A stretch of DNA of 64,000 nucleotides from Microcaldota archaeon (GTDB lineage: Archaea > Micrarchaeota > Micrarchaeia > Anstonellales > J096). This document shows, in pieces, positions 10,247-20,447 of this stretch (positions are counted from its first letter, which is position 1; every line of letters begins with the position of its first letter). The DNA lies in the NCBI GenBank assembly GCA_015522475.1, contig WAMF01000001.1, positions 100,054-164,053 of the forward strand, given 5' to 3'. The notes below the pieces were generated by a model. It saw only the letters and a program-made list of their open reading frames with translations, was not told where the DNA came from and searched no databases. The translations under genes and the position numbers were made by a program.

Positions 10247-11470
10247 GTGCAGGTTGATACAGTGACAGAGAAAGTCAAAAAGGAGGAGATGGTTGAGAGA
10301 GTAACTGTAGGTCTTTTAGGCCATGTAGACCACGGCAAGACGACGCTTGTTAAGGCATTAACAGGTAAGTGGACAGATACTTACAAGGAAGAGTTGCTTA
10401 GGGGCATAAGCATAAAACTCGGTTATGCTGATCTAGGCATATATGAATGCAATGGCAAGTACACAACAAGCGAGAAGTGCAGAAAAGGAAAAGCCAAGCC
10501 CGCCAAGATCGTCTCCTTCTTAGATGCACCGGGTCATGAGTCACTTATGGCAACAGCTGTTTCAGCTTCTGCTGTTATAGACGGTGCGCTTTTTTTAATA
10601 GCAGCCAACGAGCCATGCCCTCAAGAACAAACAAAAGAGCACTTTATGATACTCGAGATGTTGGGCATAAAGGACATCGTTATTGTTCAGACTAAGCTCG
10701 ACCTGGTGACAGAGGAAAGGGCGAGGGAGAGCTACAAAGAAATTAAGGCCTTCTTAAAGGGCACATTTGCTGAAGACGCGCCCATCATCCCCATCTCCGG
10801 CACAGCCCAGCTCAACATAGACCGTGTCATCGAAGCCATTGTAAAGTACATTGAGCCAAAGCCGCGCGATAAAAAAGCTCCGCCTCTCTTCTACATTTTA
10901 AGGAGCTTCGACATAAACAAGCCGGGAACGCCCATAGCCCGCCTTAAAGGAGGTGTGCTCGGCGGCGTCATAGAAAGAGGCACGTTCAAGAAAGGCCAAA
11001 GCATAAAGATTCTGCCCGGGATACCCCAAGGAAAATCCCATGAAGCAAAGCCCATTGAGACAACAGTTGTAAGTTTGCATATATATGAGGGCGAGGTGAG
11101 CGAAGCAGAGCCGGGCGGAACTGTGGCAATAGGCACTCAACTCGACCCAACATTAACAAAAGGCGACAGGCTCGTAGGAAATGTCGTCGTGGATAAAAAT
11201 GAAACTGATGTGAAGGTTTACAGTTCACTGCCTATAAAATACAAACTCCTTGAGAGGAAGGACATAGAAAATCCACCTTTTAGAGAGGGTGAAGTTCTCC
11301 TATTAAATGTGGGCTCAGCTACGACGGCTGGCATCATATCTGCGTTCAAAAAAGGCGTTATTGAAGTTCAGCTCAGAAAGAGTGTAGCAGCTCTTAAAGG
11401 AACAGCCGTAGCCATACAGAGACGTGTAGGCCAAAGATGGAGACTGGCTGCTGTAGGCAGTGTGGAATGA
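10247..11470 (+). CDS. eif2g: Translation initiation factor 2 subunit gamma
   Basis: GHVDHGKTT, DAPGHE, zinc knuckle CNGKYTTSEKC; GTG start. Confidence 0.96.
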   Translation: MQVDTVTEKVKKEEMVERVTVGLLGHVDHGKTTLVKALTGKWTDTYKEELLRGISIKLGYADLGIYECNGKYTTSEKCRKGKAKPAKIVSFLDAPGHESLMATAVSASAVIDGALFLIAANEPCPQEQTKEHFMILEMLGIKDIVIVQTKLDLVTEERARESYKEIKAFLKGTFAEDAPIIPISGTAQLNIDRVIEAIVKYIEPKPRDKKAPPLFYILRSFDINKPGTPIARLKGGVLGGVIERGTFKKGQSIKILPGIPQGKSHEAKPIETTVVSLHIYEGEVSEAEPGGTVAIGTQLDPTLTKGDRLVGNVVVDKNETDVKVYSSLPIKYKLLERKDIENPPFREGEVLLLNVGSATTAGIISAFKKGVIEVQLRKSVAALKGTAVAIQRRVGQRWRLAAVGSVE

Positions 11471-11698
11471 TTTAGAGTGGGGATGGGAAGATTAGGGTAA
11501 GGTATGTACAGAGAAGCAGAGAAGTAATGAAAGGCCCAAAGATGAAGCCCAAGTAGACCATGCAGAAATAAAGGCGGCCATAAAGGATTAAAAGAGGAGA
11601 ATGTAAAGAGTGTATCAGCTACTTCGTGCCTCAATGTTGTCCTTTTAGTCTCTCTTTAAGCTATGGTTTTTATGGCTTTCATGTCCTAGCTCAACGAT

Positions 11699-12526
11699 CT
11701 AGGTGATTAGTTTTTTCTTTAACGTTCCGACCCAACTAGCAAGCGAAGAAAAGGGCACGCGAACGTCTGGCTTATATTTCCTGCCAGGTTGTGGAATGCC
11801 ATGGGCTATAAAGACGCTGTAAGCCCCTATATTTTTGGCAAAGCCAACATCTGTCTCAAGCGTATCCCCAAACACGACAATCTCACTCGGCTTCGCTACT
11901 TTTAAGAGGGGCTTTGCCATAAGTGTATTGGGTTTGCCCACTACAAAAGGCTTAATACCTAAATTGTTTGCCAAGGCATGAACATGAAGACCTATGCCCG
12001 GCTTCAGCCCATCTTTAGAAAGCCAAACTCTATCTATAGAAGCCACTATCAAAGGCAAGCCCTCGAGCAACAGACGTGTTGCAGTAGTAAAAACTCTGAA
12101 AGAAAGCTTCTCTGTATAGCCAACAACAACTGCCGAAGGCTTTTTACGTGTAAGCCTTTGATTAACAGAGATGCCAGCTCTCCTCAAAAGAGCTTTAAAA
12201 CTAGCGCTTCCAACGACGTAAACAGACAAGAAACCCTTTTTCAGCAGATAATCGCTTACAGCATAATCTGCTCGAATGACATTTTCTCTCCTTATACAAC
12301 ACTTTACCCGCGACTGAACAAGGTCACGCTCCCCGCTAGATGTATTCGACAAAAGGAAGAGCTCTTTACCTGCCAACCTAAGCAAATGTGCAAGCTCAGC
12401 CATTTCTTTATATACGTGGTTGCCCCTATAAAACGTGCCATCACCGTCAAATGCAATAGCCTTTATACGACGCCAAGGAATCGGTCTATGTTCAACGACG
12501 CCCGCAACATCCACAACACGCACCAT
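11699..12526 (-). CDS. HAD-superfamily (NagD/4-nitrophenylphosphatase-like) hydrolase
   Basis: AFDGDGTFYRG, LLSNTSSG, GDTLETDVGFAKNIG motifs. Confidence 0.87.
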   Translation of the reverse strand: MVRVVDVAGVVEHRPIPWRRIKAIAFDGDGTFYRGNHVYKEMAELAHLLRLAGKELFLLSNTSSGERDLVQSRVKCCIRRENVIRADYAVSDYLLKKGFLSVYVVGSASFKALLRRAGISVNQRLTRKKPSAVVVGYTEKLSFRVFTTATRLLLEGLPLIVASIDRVWLSKDGLKPGIGLHVHALANNLGIKPFVVGKPNTLMAKPLLKVAKPSEIVVFGDTLETDVGFAKNIGAYSVFIAHGIPQPGRKYKPDVRVPFSSLASWVGTLKKKLIT

Positions 12527-12548
12527 TGAGAAACATCGAGAGCAATTA

Positions 12549-12554
12549 TTTAAA
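12549..12554. promoter_or_regulatory. Palindromic TATA-like box (TTTAAA) shared by divergent HAD hydrolase and ATP synthase operon
   Basis: Centre 25.5 bp from HAD ATG (12526) and 26.5 bp from ATG at 12578. Confidence 0.6.
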
Positions 12555-12577
12555 AACGCCTACGCCCATATGAGCGC

Positions 12578-13195
12578 ATGGATGAATATGACAAAGTAGT
12601 GATGAACACAGTAGCAGACATATATTTTCAAAGACTCCACACTGCCCAACTCCTAGACAAGATGGAAAAGGAAAGCTTCAAAGACCTTATTATAGACCTC
12701 AACAAGCTGGGCGAGGATGAACTTGCCGAGAGAGTTTCCAACAAAAAGCACAAGGCTGTCGAGGAGTATCTTCTCAAAGAGACGGTCAATTTCATGAGAA
12801 GCATATCCATCTATCTGAATGCACAAGTGCGAGCCATATTCGAAGACGTCTTCATTCCTTTTCTCCAATATATTGGCAGTGATGAAGCTCTGCCGGACGA
12901 GTTGGCTAGAATGCAGTACGACGAATTCATAACGACGCTCTCTGACAGATTCGAGGACAAAATAAAAAAACTTAAGAAGAATGAAAAAGAGGGCATGCAG
13001 ATACTCTTCAATTTCCTGGTGCACAACGAGATGTACGACGAAGAGAAGGTAAAGGCAATGCACCATAAAGAGGATATTTGGCCCTTTGTGTTTACCGTTT
13101 ACATGAAAATAGCCGAGCTCCGCACGATGCTTAAAATTGTGCACAAGGCCATAATAGAGGAGAGAGTATGGAAGGGCGAATTGTTTGTAAAATAG
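12578..13195 (+). CDS. atpC: Putative compact A-type ATP synthase subunit C
   Basis: Operon position; C-terminal 'FVFTVYMKIAELRTMLKIVHKAI' resembles the subunit C C-terminus; only 205 aa. Confidence 0.55.
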   Translation: MDEYDKVVMNTVADIYFQRLHTAQLLDKMEKESFKDLIIDLNKLGEDELAERVSNKKHKAVEEYLLKETVNFMRSISIYLNAQVRAIFEDVFIPFLQYIGSDEALPDELARMQYDEFITTLSDRFEDKIKKLKKNEKEGMQILFNFLVHNEMYDEEKVKAMHHKEDIWPFVFTVYMKIAELRTMLKIVHKAIIEERVWKGELFVK

Positions 13196-13389
13196 ACGAC
13201 GATTATATAAAAGCTGTGCTCATAGCTCTGGGCGTAGGCGAAGGAGAAGGTGACGTTATATTAGTAGATGCACTAAACGACCCAGGGAAAGGCGAGCCTA
13301 CAAAGAAGGTGTTTATACCCCTATACGATGCCCACACGTTCATAAAAAAGAGGGTGAAAATGTATGACACAGAGGTTCACGAAGACTGA
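13168..13389 (+). CDS. atpF: Putative A-type ATP synthase subunit F
   Basis: Position between C and D, size; weak sequence evidence. Confidence 0.4.
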   Translation: MEGRIVCKIDDDYIKAVLIALGVGEGEGDVILVDALNDPGKGEPTKKVFIPLYDAHTFIKKRVKMYDTEVHED

Positions 13390-13969
13390 GCTCATAAAGC
13401 TCAAAAACGAGTACACGTCTGTTAAAGAAGCTAAAAAGATACTTGAGGAGCGCGTTAGAGAGCTCCGCGTCAAATATATGGCCTTAATAAAACAGATAAA
13501 ACACAGGGCCGATGCATACAATCAAAAGCTTAAAGCTCTCCACGACGAGATAATGGAAATTGCAGAAAGATATATGCTTTTCGAAGTGGAAAGAGATGCA
13601 CGTATACAAGGAGAAGCAGATGTAAGGGTGGTGCTTAACTTATTCATGAACAAACAACTTCTCTCGCTGCAGGAAGTAAACTTTCCCATACTTAAGGGAG
13701 ATGCCGTTAGCTCTATACTAAAGAAGAATGCCCAGGATAAGCTAAAGGACTTATTGAATGCAGGTAAGGAGTTGGATGAGCTTGTAAAAAAAGCCAATAT
13801 AATGGAGAGTGAAATAGAGCGTCTGTCTAGGAAAGTGGGCTATTTAGAAAATGTCTTTCTGCCAAAGATCAAAAGGCAAATAAAGCAGATGGAAAATGCA
13901 TTCAGCCAGAGGAGAAGGGACGAGCTCCAGAAAATGAAGAAAGCCATAAAGAAAGGAGGGGAAGCATGA
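13364..13969 (+). CDS. atpD: A-type ATP synthase subunit D
   Basis: Coiled-coil ends; C-terminal RKVGYLENVFLPKIKRQIKQMENAFSQRRRDELQKMKK typical of subunit D. Confidence 0.85.
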   Translation: MTQRFTKTELIKLKNEYTSVKEAKKILEERVRELRVKYMALIKQIKHRADAYNQKLKALHDEIMEIAERYMLFEVERDARIQGEADVRVVLNLFMNKQLLSLQEVNFPILKGDAVSSILKKNAQDKLKDLLNAGKELDELVKKANIMESEIERLSRKVGYLENVFLPKIKRQIKQMENAFSQRRRDELQKMKKAIKKGGEA

Positions 13970-14226
13970 AATGGACGAGCTTGCTTGTGGACTTAACTGA
14001 ATACACTGTGCTGTTAGTAATGGTTTACCTCTTATGGATAGGAAAAGCTGGTGGTAAAAATGCTCTTCTTGTCTATACAACGGTGGCGTTTTTCTTCTTA
14101 ACGTCTGGAACTGCATGGACGATGGAGAACACGCCTCTACTGAAAGAATACAAAAAGTACAGCATATGGATGACAGTCTTGGCCATATTGATAGGCCTTG
14201 TAGTCATATTTTACCTATTCATATAG
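13966..14226 (+). CDS. Small multi-spanning membrane protein in ATP synthase operon
   Basis: 86 aa, about three hydrophobic segments, ATGA overlap with atpD. Confidence 0.65.
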   Translation: MKWTSLLVDLTEYTVLLVMVYLLWIGKAGGKNALLVYTTVAFFFLTSGTAWTMENTPLLKEYKKYSIWMTVLAILIGLVVIFYLFI

Positions 14227-14439
14227 TGCTTAGGCACTGTAGATATGATATGTATAGTGCTCATATGAGGCATATGAGGGTATGGAACTGTAAGGTAGAG
14301 GTAGATGAAGTAAATGGTGAATAACCCAAAAAGGAGCTAAGAAAGTGAAAGTAGAACTAATAAATATATCCGTATAAGAAGAAGTAGGATGGAATAAAAG
14401 AGGAATAATAGAAAGCAAGGGGAAGTTGGGGGCCAAGAT

Positions 14440-15924
14440 ATGTTTTCGACGAGAAATGTATATAGGGTTGCATTCCTTCTTACAAAGGAGGACATGCCCG
14501 AATTGGAAGAAGCACTTGTTAAGCAAAAGCTTACTCAGTTCAAGAAAGTGGAGAAGGTCTTCGACGGCCCGTTTAAGCCCAGCAAGTATAGGGCCGTGCT
14601 TCCTTACAAGAAAAGGGTGGATGAGCTAGTTAACATGATAGAAGAGAGGGGATTGGACAAGCAAGTGGCTAAGCAAAAAAATGCTGGCCAAAAAGGCACC
14701 AGCAGCAGAGCGATAGGCGTTAAAGCAGAAGATGCACTTGCATTCCTAAAAGGCTTAAACACGCCCAAAGTCGAGGCGCTCAAAAAAGCTATAGAAAAAG
14801 GCAAGATAAGCCAAAAAGATGTACTTAATGTATTGGCGAGTAGAGAGCTTATTGCATTCTACACTTACATGCTAGATGTGTCTTCAAAAGGGCAAGCGGT
14901 AGGAAAGAAGTTTGCACTGGTTGAGGGATGGATAGACAAAGAAAATGTGGGGAAAATCAAAACCCTGCTCAAAAAGTTTAAGGCGTTTGTATTTGAGTAT
15001 ATAGAGGATCCAAACAGCCCCACACTCCTTAAAAACAAGCCGCCCTTTGACACGTTTGAGGTCATATCCTATCTTTATCCACCGCTCAAGTACGGCAACA
15101 TAGATTTCACACCCATAATCGCGTTCACATTTCCCATTATATTTGGCATCATGTTTGCCAGCGTCGTAGACGGCCTTGGTCTTCTAATAATAGCGCTCTT
15201 CTACAAATGGAAGAAAGGTGGGAAATTTGCTATGCTTCTTATATGGTTGGCTCTTGCCTCTATGTTCTTTGGTTGGCTCTTCGGAGAAGTGGGCTTCCAT
15301 CATGGCAAAGCCATCGTCGAGGTTTACGAGAATCCCATAGTGCTGTTGGAAATTGCCATAGCCATAGGTATAGCCCATACAAGCCTCGGCCATATCATAG
15401 GCATGGTAAACAAAGCTATACAGAAAGACTGGAAGGCCATGTTTGTCCATCTTGGTCCCATTCTTCTCATGATAGGAGGAGTGTTATACCTAACACCTTA
15501 CGGCACAGCTATGTGGGCTAGCTTAATTGTTGGGACATTACTTGTTCTCTGGGGTGGCAGCGAGAGTATAGCAGAGCTTCCCCATGTCATAGGGCATGTC
15601 TTCTCATATGCAAGAATTTTTGCCATAAGCATGGCTCACTACAGCATAAGCACTGCCTTTACAAATTTGGCAGACACATTCTTTGGAAGAGGTGGACTAT
15701 CGGGCCTTACTTTAGGCATAAGCCTCTTGGCTACAGGCCATGCAATACTGCTCACTGTAGAGCTTCTCATATCCTTTATACACACGCTGAGGCTCCATGT
15801 CTTGGAGTTCGGGACGAAGTTTATAGAGAATGGATTGGCATGGTTCAAGCCGGATACATTTCCTTTTAAATACTTGCAGTCTAAGGTTGCACGAGGCAGC
15901 CAAGGAGGAGGTCGAAAGCAATGA
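14440..15924 (+). CDS. atpI: A-type ATP synthase subunit I (a-subunit)
   Basis: MFSTRNVYRVAFLL start, PPFDTFEVISYLYPPLKYGNIDFTPIIAFTFPIIFGIMFASVVDGLGL, SYARIFAISMAH. Confidence 0.93.
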   Translation: MFSTRNVYRVAFLLTKEDMPELEEALVKQKLTQFKKVEKVFDGPFKPSKYRAVLPYKKRVDELVNMIEERGLDKQVAKQKNAGQKGTSSRAIGVKAEDALAFLKGLNTPKVEALKKAIEKGKISQKDVLNVLASRELIAFYTYMLDVSSKGQAVGKKFALVEGWIDKENVGKIKTLLKKFKAFVFEYIEDPNSPTLLKNKPPFDTFEVISYLYPPLKYGNIDFTPIIAFTFPIIFGIMFASVVDGLGLLIIALFYKWKKGGKFAMLLIWLALASMFFGWLFGEVGFHHGKAIVEVYENPIVLLEIAIAIGIAHTSLGHIIGMVNKAIQKDWKAMFVHLGPILLMIGGVLYLTPYGTAMWASLIVGTLLVLWGGSESIAELPHVIGHVFSYARIFAISMAHYSISTAFTNLADTFFGRGGLSGLTLGISLLATGHAILLTVELLISFIHTLRLHVLEFGTKFIENGLAWFKPDTFPFKYLQSKVARGSQGGGRKQ

Positions 15925-16625
15925 TAGATCCTATAATTATTGCCATATTAGGTTCTTTCATATCCATAATTGTGCCAGCCATAGGCTCTGGCTATGCCAT
16001 GCAAAAAATAGGCGAGCTTTCCGAAAACTTGCTCAACGACAACAAAAACAAGGGCTTCTTTACAAACTCTCTCGTCTTTTCGGTTTTAGCCGAAACGCCT
16101 ACAATATACGGCCTTCTCATCTCTATCATCATTCTGATGACACTAGCTAAAGGCATCGATATTGTGCAAGCATGGACTCTCTTTCTCTCCGCAGTGAGTG
16201 TAGCTATTCCTGGCATAATCAGCGCCTATGCAATAGGATTGGTTGCCCAAGCCAGCATCATAGCGATAAAAGAAAAGGCAAACCTATTCGGTAAAACCAT
16301 TGTGCTGGCAGCCCTGCCAGAGGTTATAGCTGTTTATGGCCTTATAATTGCGTTGCTCATCATCATGGCAGCAGGCTCCTTCGGAGCTGTAAAGGTGCAC
16401 ACTATGAAAGACGTCTATACAATGACTGTTGTCACCTTCATTATATCACTAGCGGGCATCGTAGCTCTTTACATAGGAAAAATAGCTGTCAATGCCGTAA
16501 AGTCGCTCATATCAAACGATAACGCATTCACACAAGCATTGATAATAGCTGTGCTTCCTGAATCTCTAGCTCTGTATGCGCTTATACTTGCTATACTTAT
16601 TATGACGCAAGGCAAATACATATGA
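15921..16625 (+). CDS. atpK: A-type ATP synthase proteolipid subunit K, triplicated hairpin form
   Basis: Three internal repeats with AETPTIYGLL, LPEVIAVYGL, LPESLALYAL; ATGA overlap with atpI. Confidence 0.92.
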   Translation: MIDPIIIAILGSFISIIVPAIGSGYAMQKIGELSENLLNDNKNKGFFTNSLVFSVLAETPTIYGLLISIIILMTLAKGIDIVQAWTLFLSAVSVAIPGIISAYAIGLVAQASIIAIKEKANLFGKTIVLAALPEVIAVYGLIIALLIIMAAGSFGAVKVHTMKDVYTMTVVTFIISLAGIVALYIGKIAVNAVKSLISNDNAFTQALIIAVLPESLALYALILAILIMTQGKYI

Positions 16626-16878
16626 AGGCAGAGAATTGAGATCATGACTGTTCAAGGTAATTGGGAGGAGATAGAAGTAAGTAGGCCTCAAATACGCAAG
16701 ATAAATAATCTACCATTATTTTCCCCATGCGATTTGCATTGGTTGCAAAAGAGGTGTAGACCGTAGAAGAAGTTGGCGGGCCACCACTTACTACTCACAT
16801 AAAGTGTAGAGAGGCTCTGTATAGGGCATCGAGTTCTGCAGCAATTAAATCAATGAAGGAAGTTAAACAAATTAGAGA

Positions 16879-18189
16879 TTATATGGAGGGGGCCTTCTCG
16901 ACAATCTGCGAAGCAATGCGCATGCTTTGCTTTAACGTTCTATTTTCGTTTGCACCTTGGCTGAGAAGAAGCTCGTCTATTTCTTCCTTCAAGCTAACGA
17001 AAAGTTTTGCTTCCTCATCCAGAACATCCATACCCATCATGGCAGCTATGTCTTGGAATTTTTTACCCTCTGCATAAACATGATAGACGCGATTAGAAAG
17101 CTTTGCTTGCTTATCTGAAACTGCAAAGTGCATCATGCGAGAAAGGGAGTTAAGTATATCAATGGGTGGATGAACACCTGCATGAGCAACAGTACGCGTC
17201 AAAATGATTTGGCCCTCTGATATATAGCCAGTAGTATCGGGGACAGGGTGGGTTATATCATCGTTGGGCATCGTTAAAAAGGGTAGTTGAGTTATGCTTC
17301 CTGGCTTACCCCTCCTCGTTCCACAACGTTCGTACAGCGAAGCCAGATCTGTGAAAAGGTAGGATGGATAGCCTTCTCTAACTGTAAGCTCACCTTTTTG
17401 AGAAGCCATGTTCCTTAAGACATTGGAGTAGTTCAGCATATCCCCCATTATGACAAGGACATCAAGGCCGATATGGTGTGCTAGGTATTCGGCAGCTGTT
17501 AGGGCCATGCGTGGCGTAAGGAGCGCCTCCATAGCAGGATCTTTAGCTGAGTTCAAGAATAGAACACTCATATCTGCTACCTGCGCTTCTTCTATTGTAG
17601 AGAGAATAAAATGTTCCTCATCTTTGGACAGACCTATGCCGGCAAAAACAACGGCGAACCTTCCTTTCGAATTGGTTATGCTCTGCTTAAGTATCTGCAT
17701 CTGAAGGGACAAGACGTCCAACCCAGGGGAGGCAAACGTAGCTAACTTCTGCCCTTTGACGAGCGTATTAAGCAGATCTAAAGAGGTTATACCCGTCTCT
17801 ATCATTTCATGTGGCACATCTCTAAAGTAGGGATTCAATATAAGCCCATTTACGTCCCAACCTTTGTTAGAGTAGAGCTTGCTTTTATCGTCTTTAGGCT
17901 CACCTATGCCATTGAAGACTCTTCCCAACATAAGCTCAGAAACGGGTAGGGTTATAGGCTCGTATGTGCTGCTTACTATGGCGCTTGTGTTTAAGCCAGC
18001 CGTGCCCTCAAATATCTCGACGAAGTACAAATCCTCTTCTATGGCTATAACTTTTCCCGTTCTCATTTCTTTACCCATCTCGACACGTATGATATCGCCA
18101 AAGTTGGCATCAAGCCCTCTGACGACTATGACTGGATCATGCACGCGCTCAACACTCTTATGTTTTACCAACCGCCTAAATTCATACAT
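16879..18189 (-). CDS. atpB: A-type ATP synthase subunit B
   Basis: GRVFNGIGEPKDD, SITQLPFLTMPNDDITHPVPDTTGYISEGQI. Confidence 0.96.
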   Translation of the reverse strand: MYEFRRLVKHKSVERVHDPVIVVRGLDANFGDIIRVEMGKEMRTGKVIAIEEDLYFVEIFEGTAGLNTSAIVSSTYEPITLPVSELMLGRVFNGIGEPKDDKSKLYSNKGWDVNGLILNPYFRDVPHEMIETGITSLDLLNTLVKGQKLATFASPGLDVLSLQMQILKQSITNSKGRFAVVFAGIGLSKDEEHFILSTIEEAQVADMSVLFLNSAKDPAMEALLTPRMALTAAEYLAHHIGLDVLVIMGDMLNYSNVLRNMASQKGELTVREGYPSYLFTDLASLYERCGTRRGKPGSITQLPFLTMPNDDITHPVPDTTGYISEGQIILTRTVAHAGVHPPIDILNSLSRMMHFAVSDKQAKLSNRVYHVYAEGKKFQDIAAMMGMDVLDEEAKLFVSLKEEIDELLLSQGANENRTLKQSMRIASQIVEKAPSI

Positions 18190-19846
18190 AGCCCAACATC
18201 CCCTTCACTTCGTCGTAGAGCTTTTTGCAGCTCGCCTCGTCGGCATACCTCATTTTAGATATCCTATCCTCAACATCTTTTTGGAACTTGGGCTTTCCAC
18301 CCTTCTTTAACATGTTGGTGAGGTAAGTATAGTAAGAATGGATAGAGCTTACAATGTACGCCATTTTCAAAGGTGTTGTATAGACATCCTTTGGATCGAA
18401 TGCATTTTGTATAAGGTAATTGAAGCGAATGAAACGGAAGATATGGAGTATAACTTTCTGCTCATCTGAAAGAGCATCTGCTCCAACTATGCGCTCCATC
18501 TTCTCCACGTCGAAACCTTTATGTATGAGTGTCAGCAGGTCATCGATGGATTTAGATGTACCCTTTAATGTGGATTCCCAGAAATTTGCAAATTGGGCTC
18601 TATGCTTAGAGAAGCTCAGTTCCAGATCGACAGCAGGATACATTTTAGAATAGGCGAGTTCTGTGCTTAAGAATATAGTCGTATCGACGAGAGAACTAGC
18701 ATACTGCGTCACGGGCTCACTGAAGTCACCACTGGGTGGAGAAACAGACGTGCTTATGGTTAAGCATGCTTTCTTATCAGAGAATGTTTTTACACAACCA
18801 GCTCTGCTGTAAAACTCCTGCATGCGCTCCTGTAAATAGGGAGGATAGCCCTCTTCTGCTGGCAGTATACCCATAACACCGCCGACTTCCCTTATAGCTT
18901 CAGCCCATCTACTCAAAGAATCCGCCATCATAAGCACAGAGTAACCTATATCTCTCAAGTATTCTGCAACTGTAACGCCAGAATAGATGCTGCCTTCTCT
19001 AGCTATGAGAGGCATGTTGGATGTGTTAGCTATGACGACAACTTCGTGGAGCTTACCTCTCTTTCTCATAGACTCTATGAAGTCAGCCATCTCATTGCCA
19101 CGTTCTCCACAGCCCACAAAGACTTTTTTGTCAGCGTCTGAATATTTGGCAAATGTGTGTTGGAAAACTGTCTTGCCACAACCAAAGCCACCGGGAATGG
19201 CGAGTGTGCCCCCTTTCGCTATAGGCACAAATGTGTCTACGACGCGCTGCCCCGTTATTAACGGTTGAGAAATCCAGACCCTTGACTTAAAGGGACGCGG
19301 CTGCCGCACTGGCCAATGATGGGACAGCTCGACATTCGTCCCACTTATAACTGCTATGGGCTCGCCCCTTATGGCATGATTGCCCGGATAGAGCTCCTCT
19401 ACAACACCTCCAACAGTCGGTGGGGCAATAATGGGAATGGAGAGCTCTTGTTTGCCTTCCTTAACAGAAACTGTTCCGATTATAGCACCTTTTCCAACTT
19501 TTTGACCTTTCTTTACAGTAGGCTGGAAATCAAAGGTGTAGGAAGTTTCCGCACGTATCGTTGGGTGGTAGAAGGGCTCTTCTTCGAGAGAAACTCCCAA
19601 ACCATCGAAGAAATGGCCCGTTAGATGAGGGCCGAGTTCAAGAGACAGGGGCATACCTAAACCTTCAACTCTCTGGCCAACAGATAAGCCGGTAACGTCC
19701 GTGAATACTTGTATGAAGTAAGTGTCACCAACTATGGCGATAACCTCGCCAAAGCCATCTTCCCCAATGGCGACTAGGTCATAAAGCTTCGCATCTATAC
19801 CTTTAGCTTTCACAAGTATGCCTTTTATTGCAGTGAGATATCCCAT
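18182..19846 (-). CDS. atpA: A-type ATP synthase subunit A
   Basis: P-loop [53 protein letters not shown]. Confidence 0.97.
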   Translation of the reverse strand: MGYLTAIKGILVKAKGIDAKLYDLVAIGEDGFGEVIAIVGDTYFIQVFTDVTGLSVGQRVEGLGMPLSLELGPHLTGHFFDGLGVSLEEEPFYHPTIRAETSYTFDFQPTVKKGQKVGKGAIIGTVSVKEGKQELSIPIIAPPTVGGVVEELYPGNHAIRGEPIAVISGTNVELSHHWPVRQPRPFKSRVWISQPLITGQRVVDTFVPIAKGGTLAIPGGFGCGKTVFQHTFAKYSDADKKVFVGCGERGNEMADFIESMRKRGKLHEVVVIANTSNMPLIAREGSIYSGVTVAEYLRDIGYSVLMMADSLSRWAEAIREVGGVMGILPAEEGYPPYLQERMQEFYSRAGCVKTFSDKKACLTISTSVSPPSGDFSEPVTQYASSLVDTTIFLSTELAYSKMYPAVDLELSFSKHRAQFANFWESTLKGTSKSIDDLLTLIHKGFDVEKMERIVGADALSDEQKVILHIFRFIRFNYLIQNAFDPKDVYTTPLKMAYIVSSIHSYYTYLTNMLKKGGKPKFQKDVEDRISKMRYADEASCKKLYDEVKGMLGYV

Positions 19847-20385
19847 GTTTCTTCACCTAGCACATCCTTTATAATCTCATCTCTAAACGTTTCCACGACG
19901 TAAGCTGGAGAGAAATCAACTAGCACATTGCCTTTTTTAAACACGAGGATGCCATCTCCGAATACGCGCTCAACTTTATAAGGGGAGTCACTAAACGCCT
20001 CAAAAAAGTCCGACGAAACCATAATAGAATCTATAGAGCCCAAAAACCGTTCTGCCTTGGCAAGGGCTTTTTCAGTGTAGTCTAAGTTGCCCCGGTTTCT
20101 CTCGACCCACACATTTAACACGTTGTCAACCTCGTCGATTATAGACGTGTAGAGAAACTCTACAGCCAGCATTTTGTACTTGTGTCCCAAATACGTTTTA
20201 ACGTGGGCTTTTTGCATTTTGTAGGATTGAGCTATGCCTTTTTTCTTCTCTGCATACTGCCGCTTTAAACGAGACTTGAAGCTCTCGCCTTTCTCTTCGA
20301 AGGAAGCTTTTATGAGTTTCTTGGCAGTTTTAACAATAGAGAGTAACACAGCCTTTAAGGACCGCTCATTTCCTACAACAACCAT
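19825..20385 (-). CDS. atpE: A-type ATP synthase subunit E
   Basis: Operon position and length; FSPAYVVETFRDEIIKDVLGE C-terminus. Confidence 0.8.
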   Translation of the reverse strand: MVVVGNERSLKAVLLSIVKTAKKLIKASFEEKGESFKSRLKRQYAEKKKGIAQSYKMQKAHVKTYLGHKYKMLAVEFLYTSIIDEVDNVLNVWVERNRGNLDYTEKALAKAERFLGSIDSIMVSSDFFEAFSDSPYKVERVFGDGILVFKKGNVLVDFSPAYVVETFRDEIIKDVLGEETWDISLQ

Positions 20386-20447
20386 TACGTCACCTCTAAA
20401 CTCTACATTTGCTTGCTTTTCATTTCCTTGCTTTTCTATTACTATTC

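Noticed and set aside
11978-12529. 183-aa + strand ORF
   Set aside because: Antisense of a clear HAD-family gene with conserved motifs; no protein-like pattern.
12653-13144. 163-aa - strand ORF
   Set aside because: Antisense to the ATP synthase operon first gene; composition not convincing.
16626-16878. Possible ncRNA between the convergent ATP synthase operons
   Set aside because: No clear stem structure or promoter seen; more likely a terminator region.
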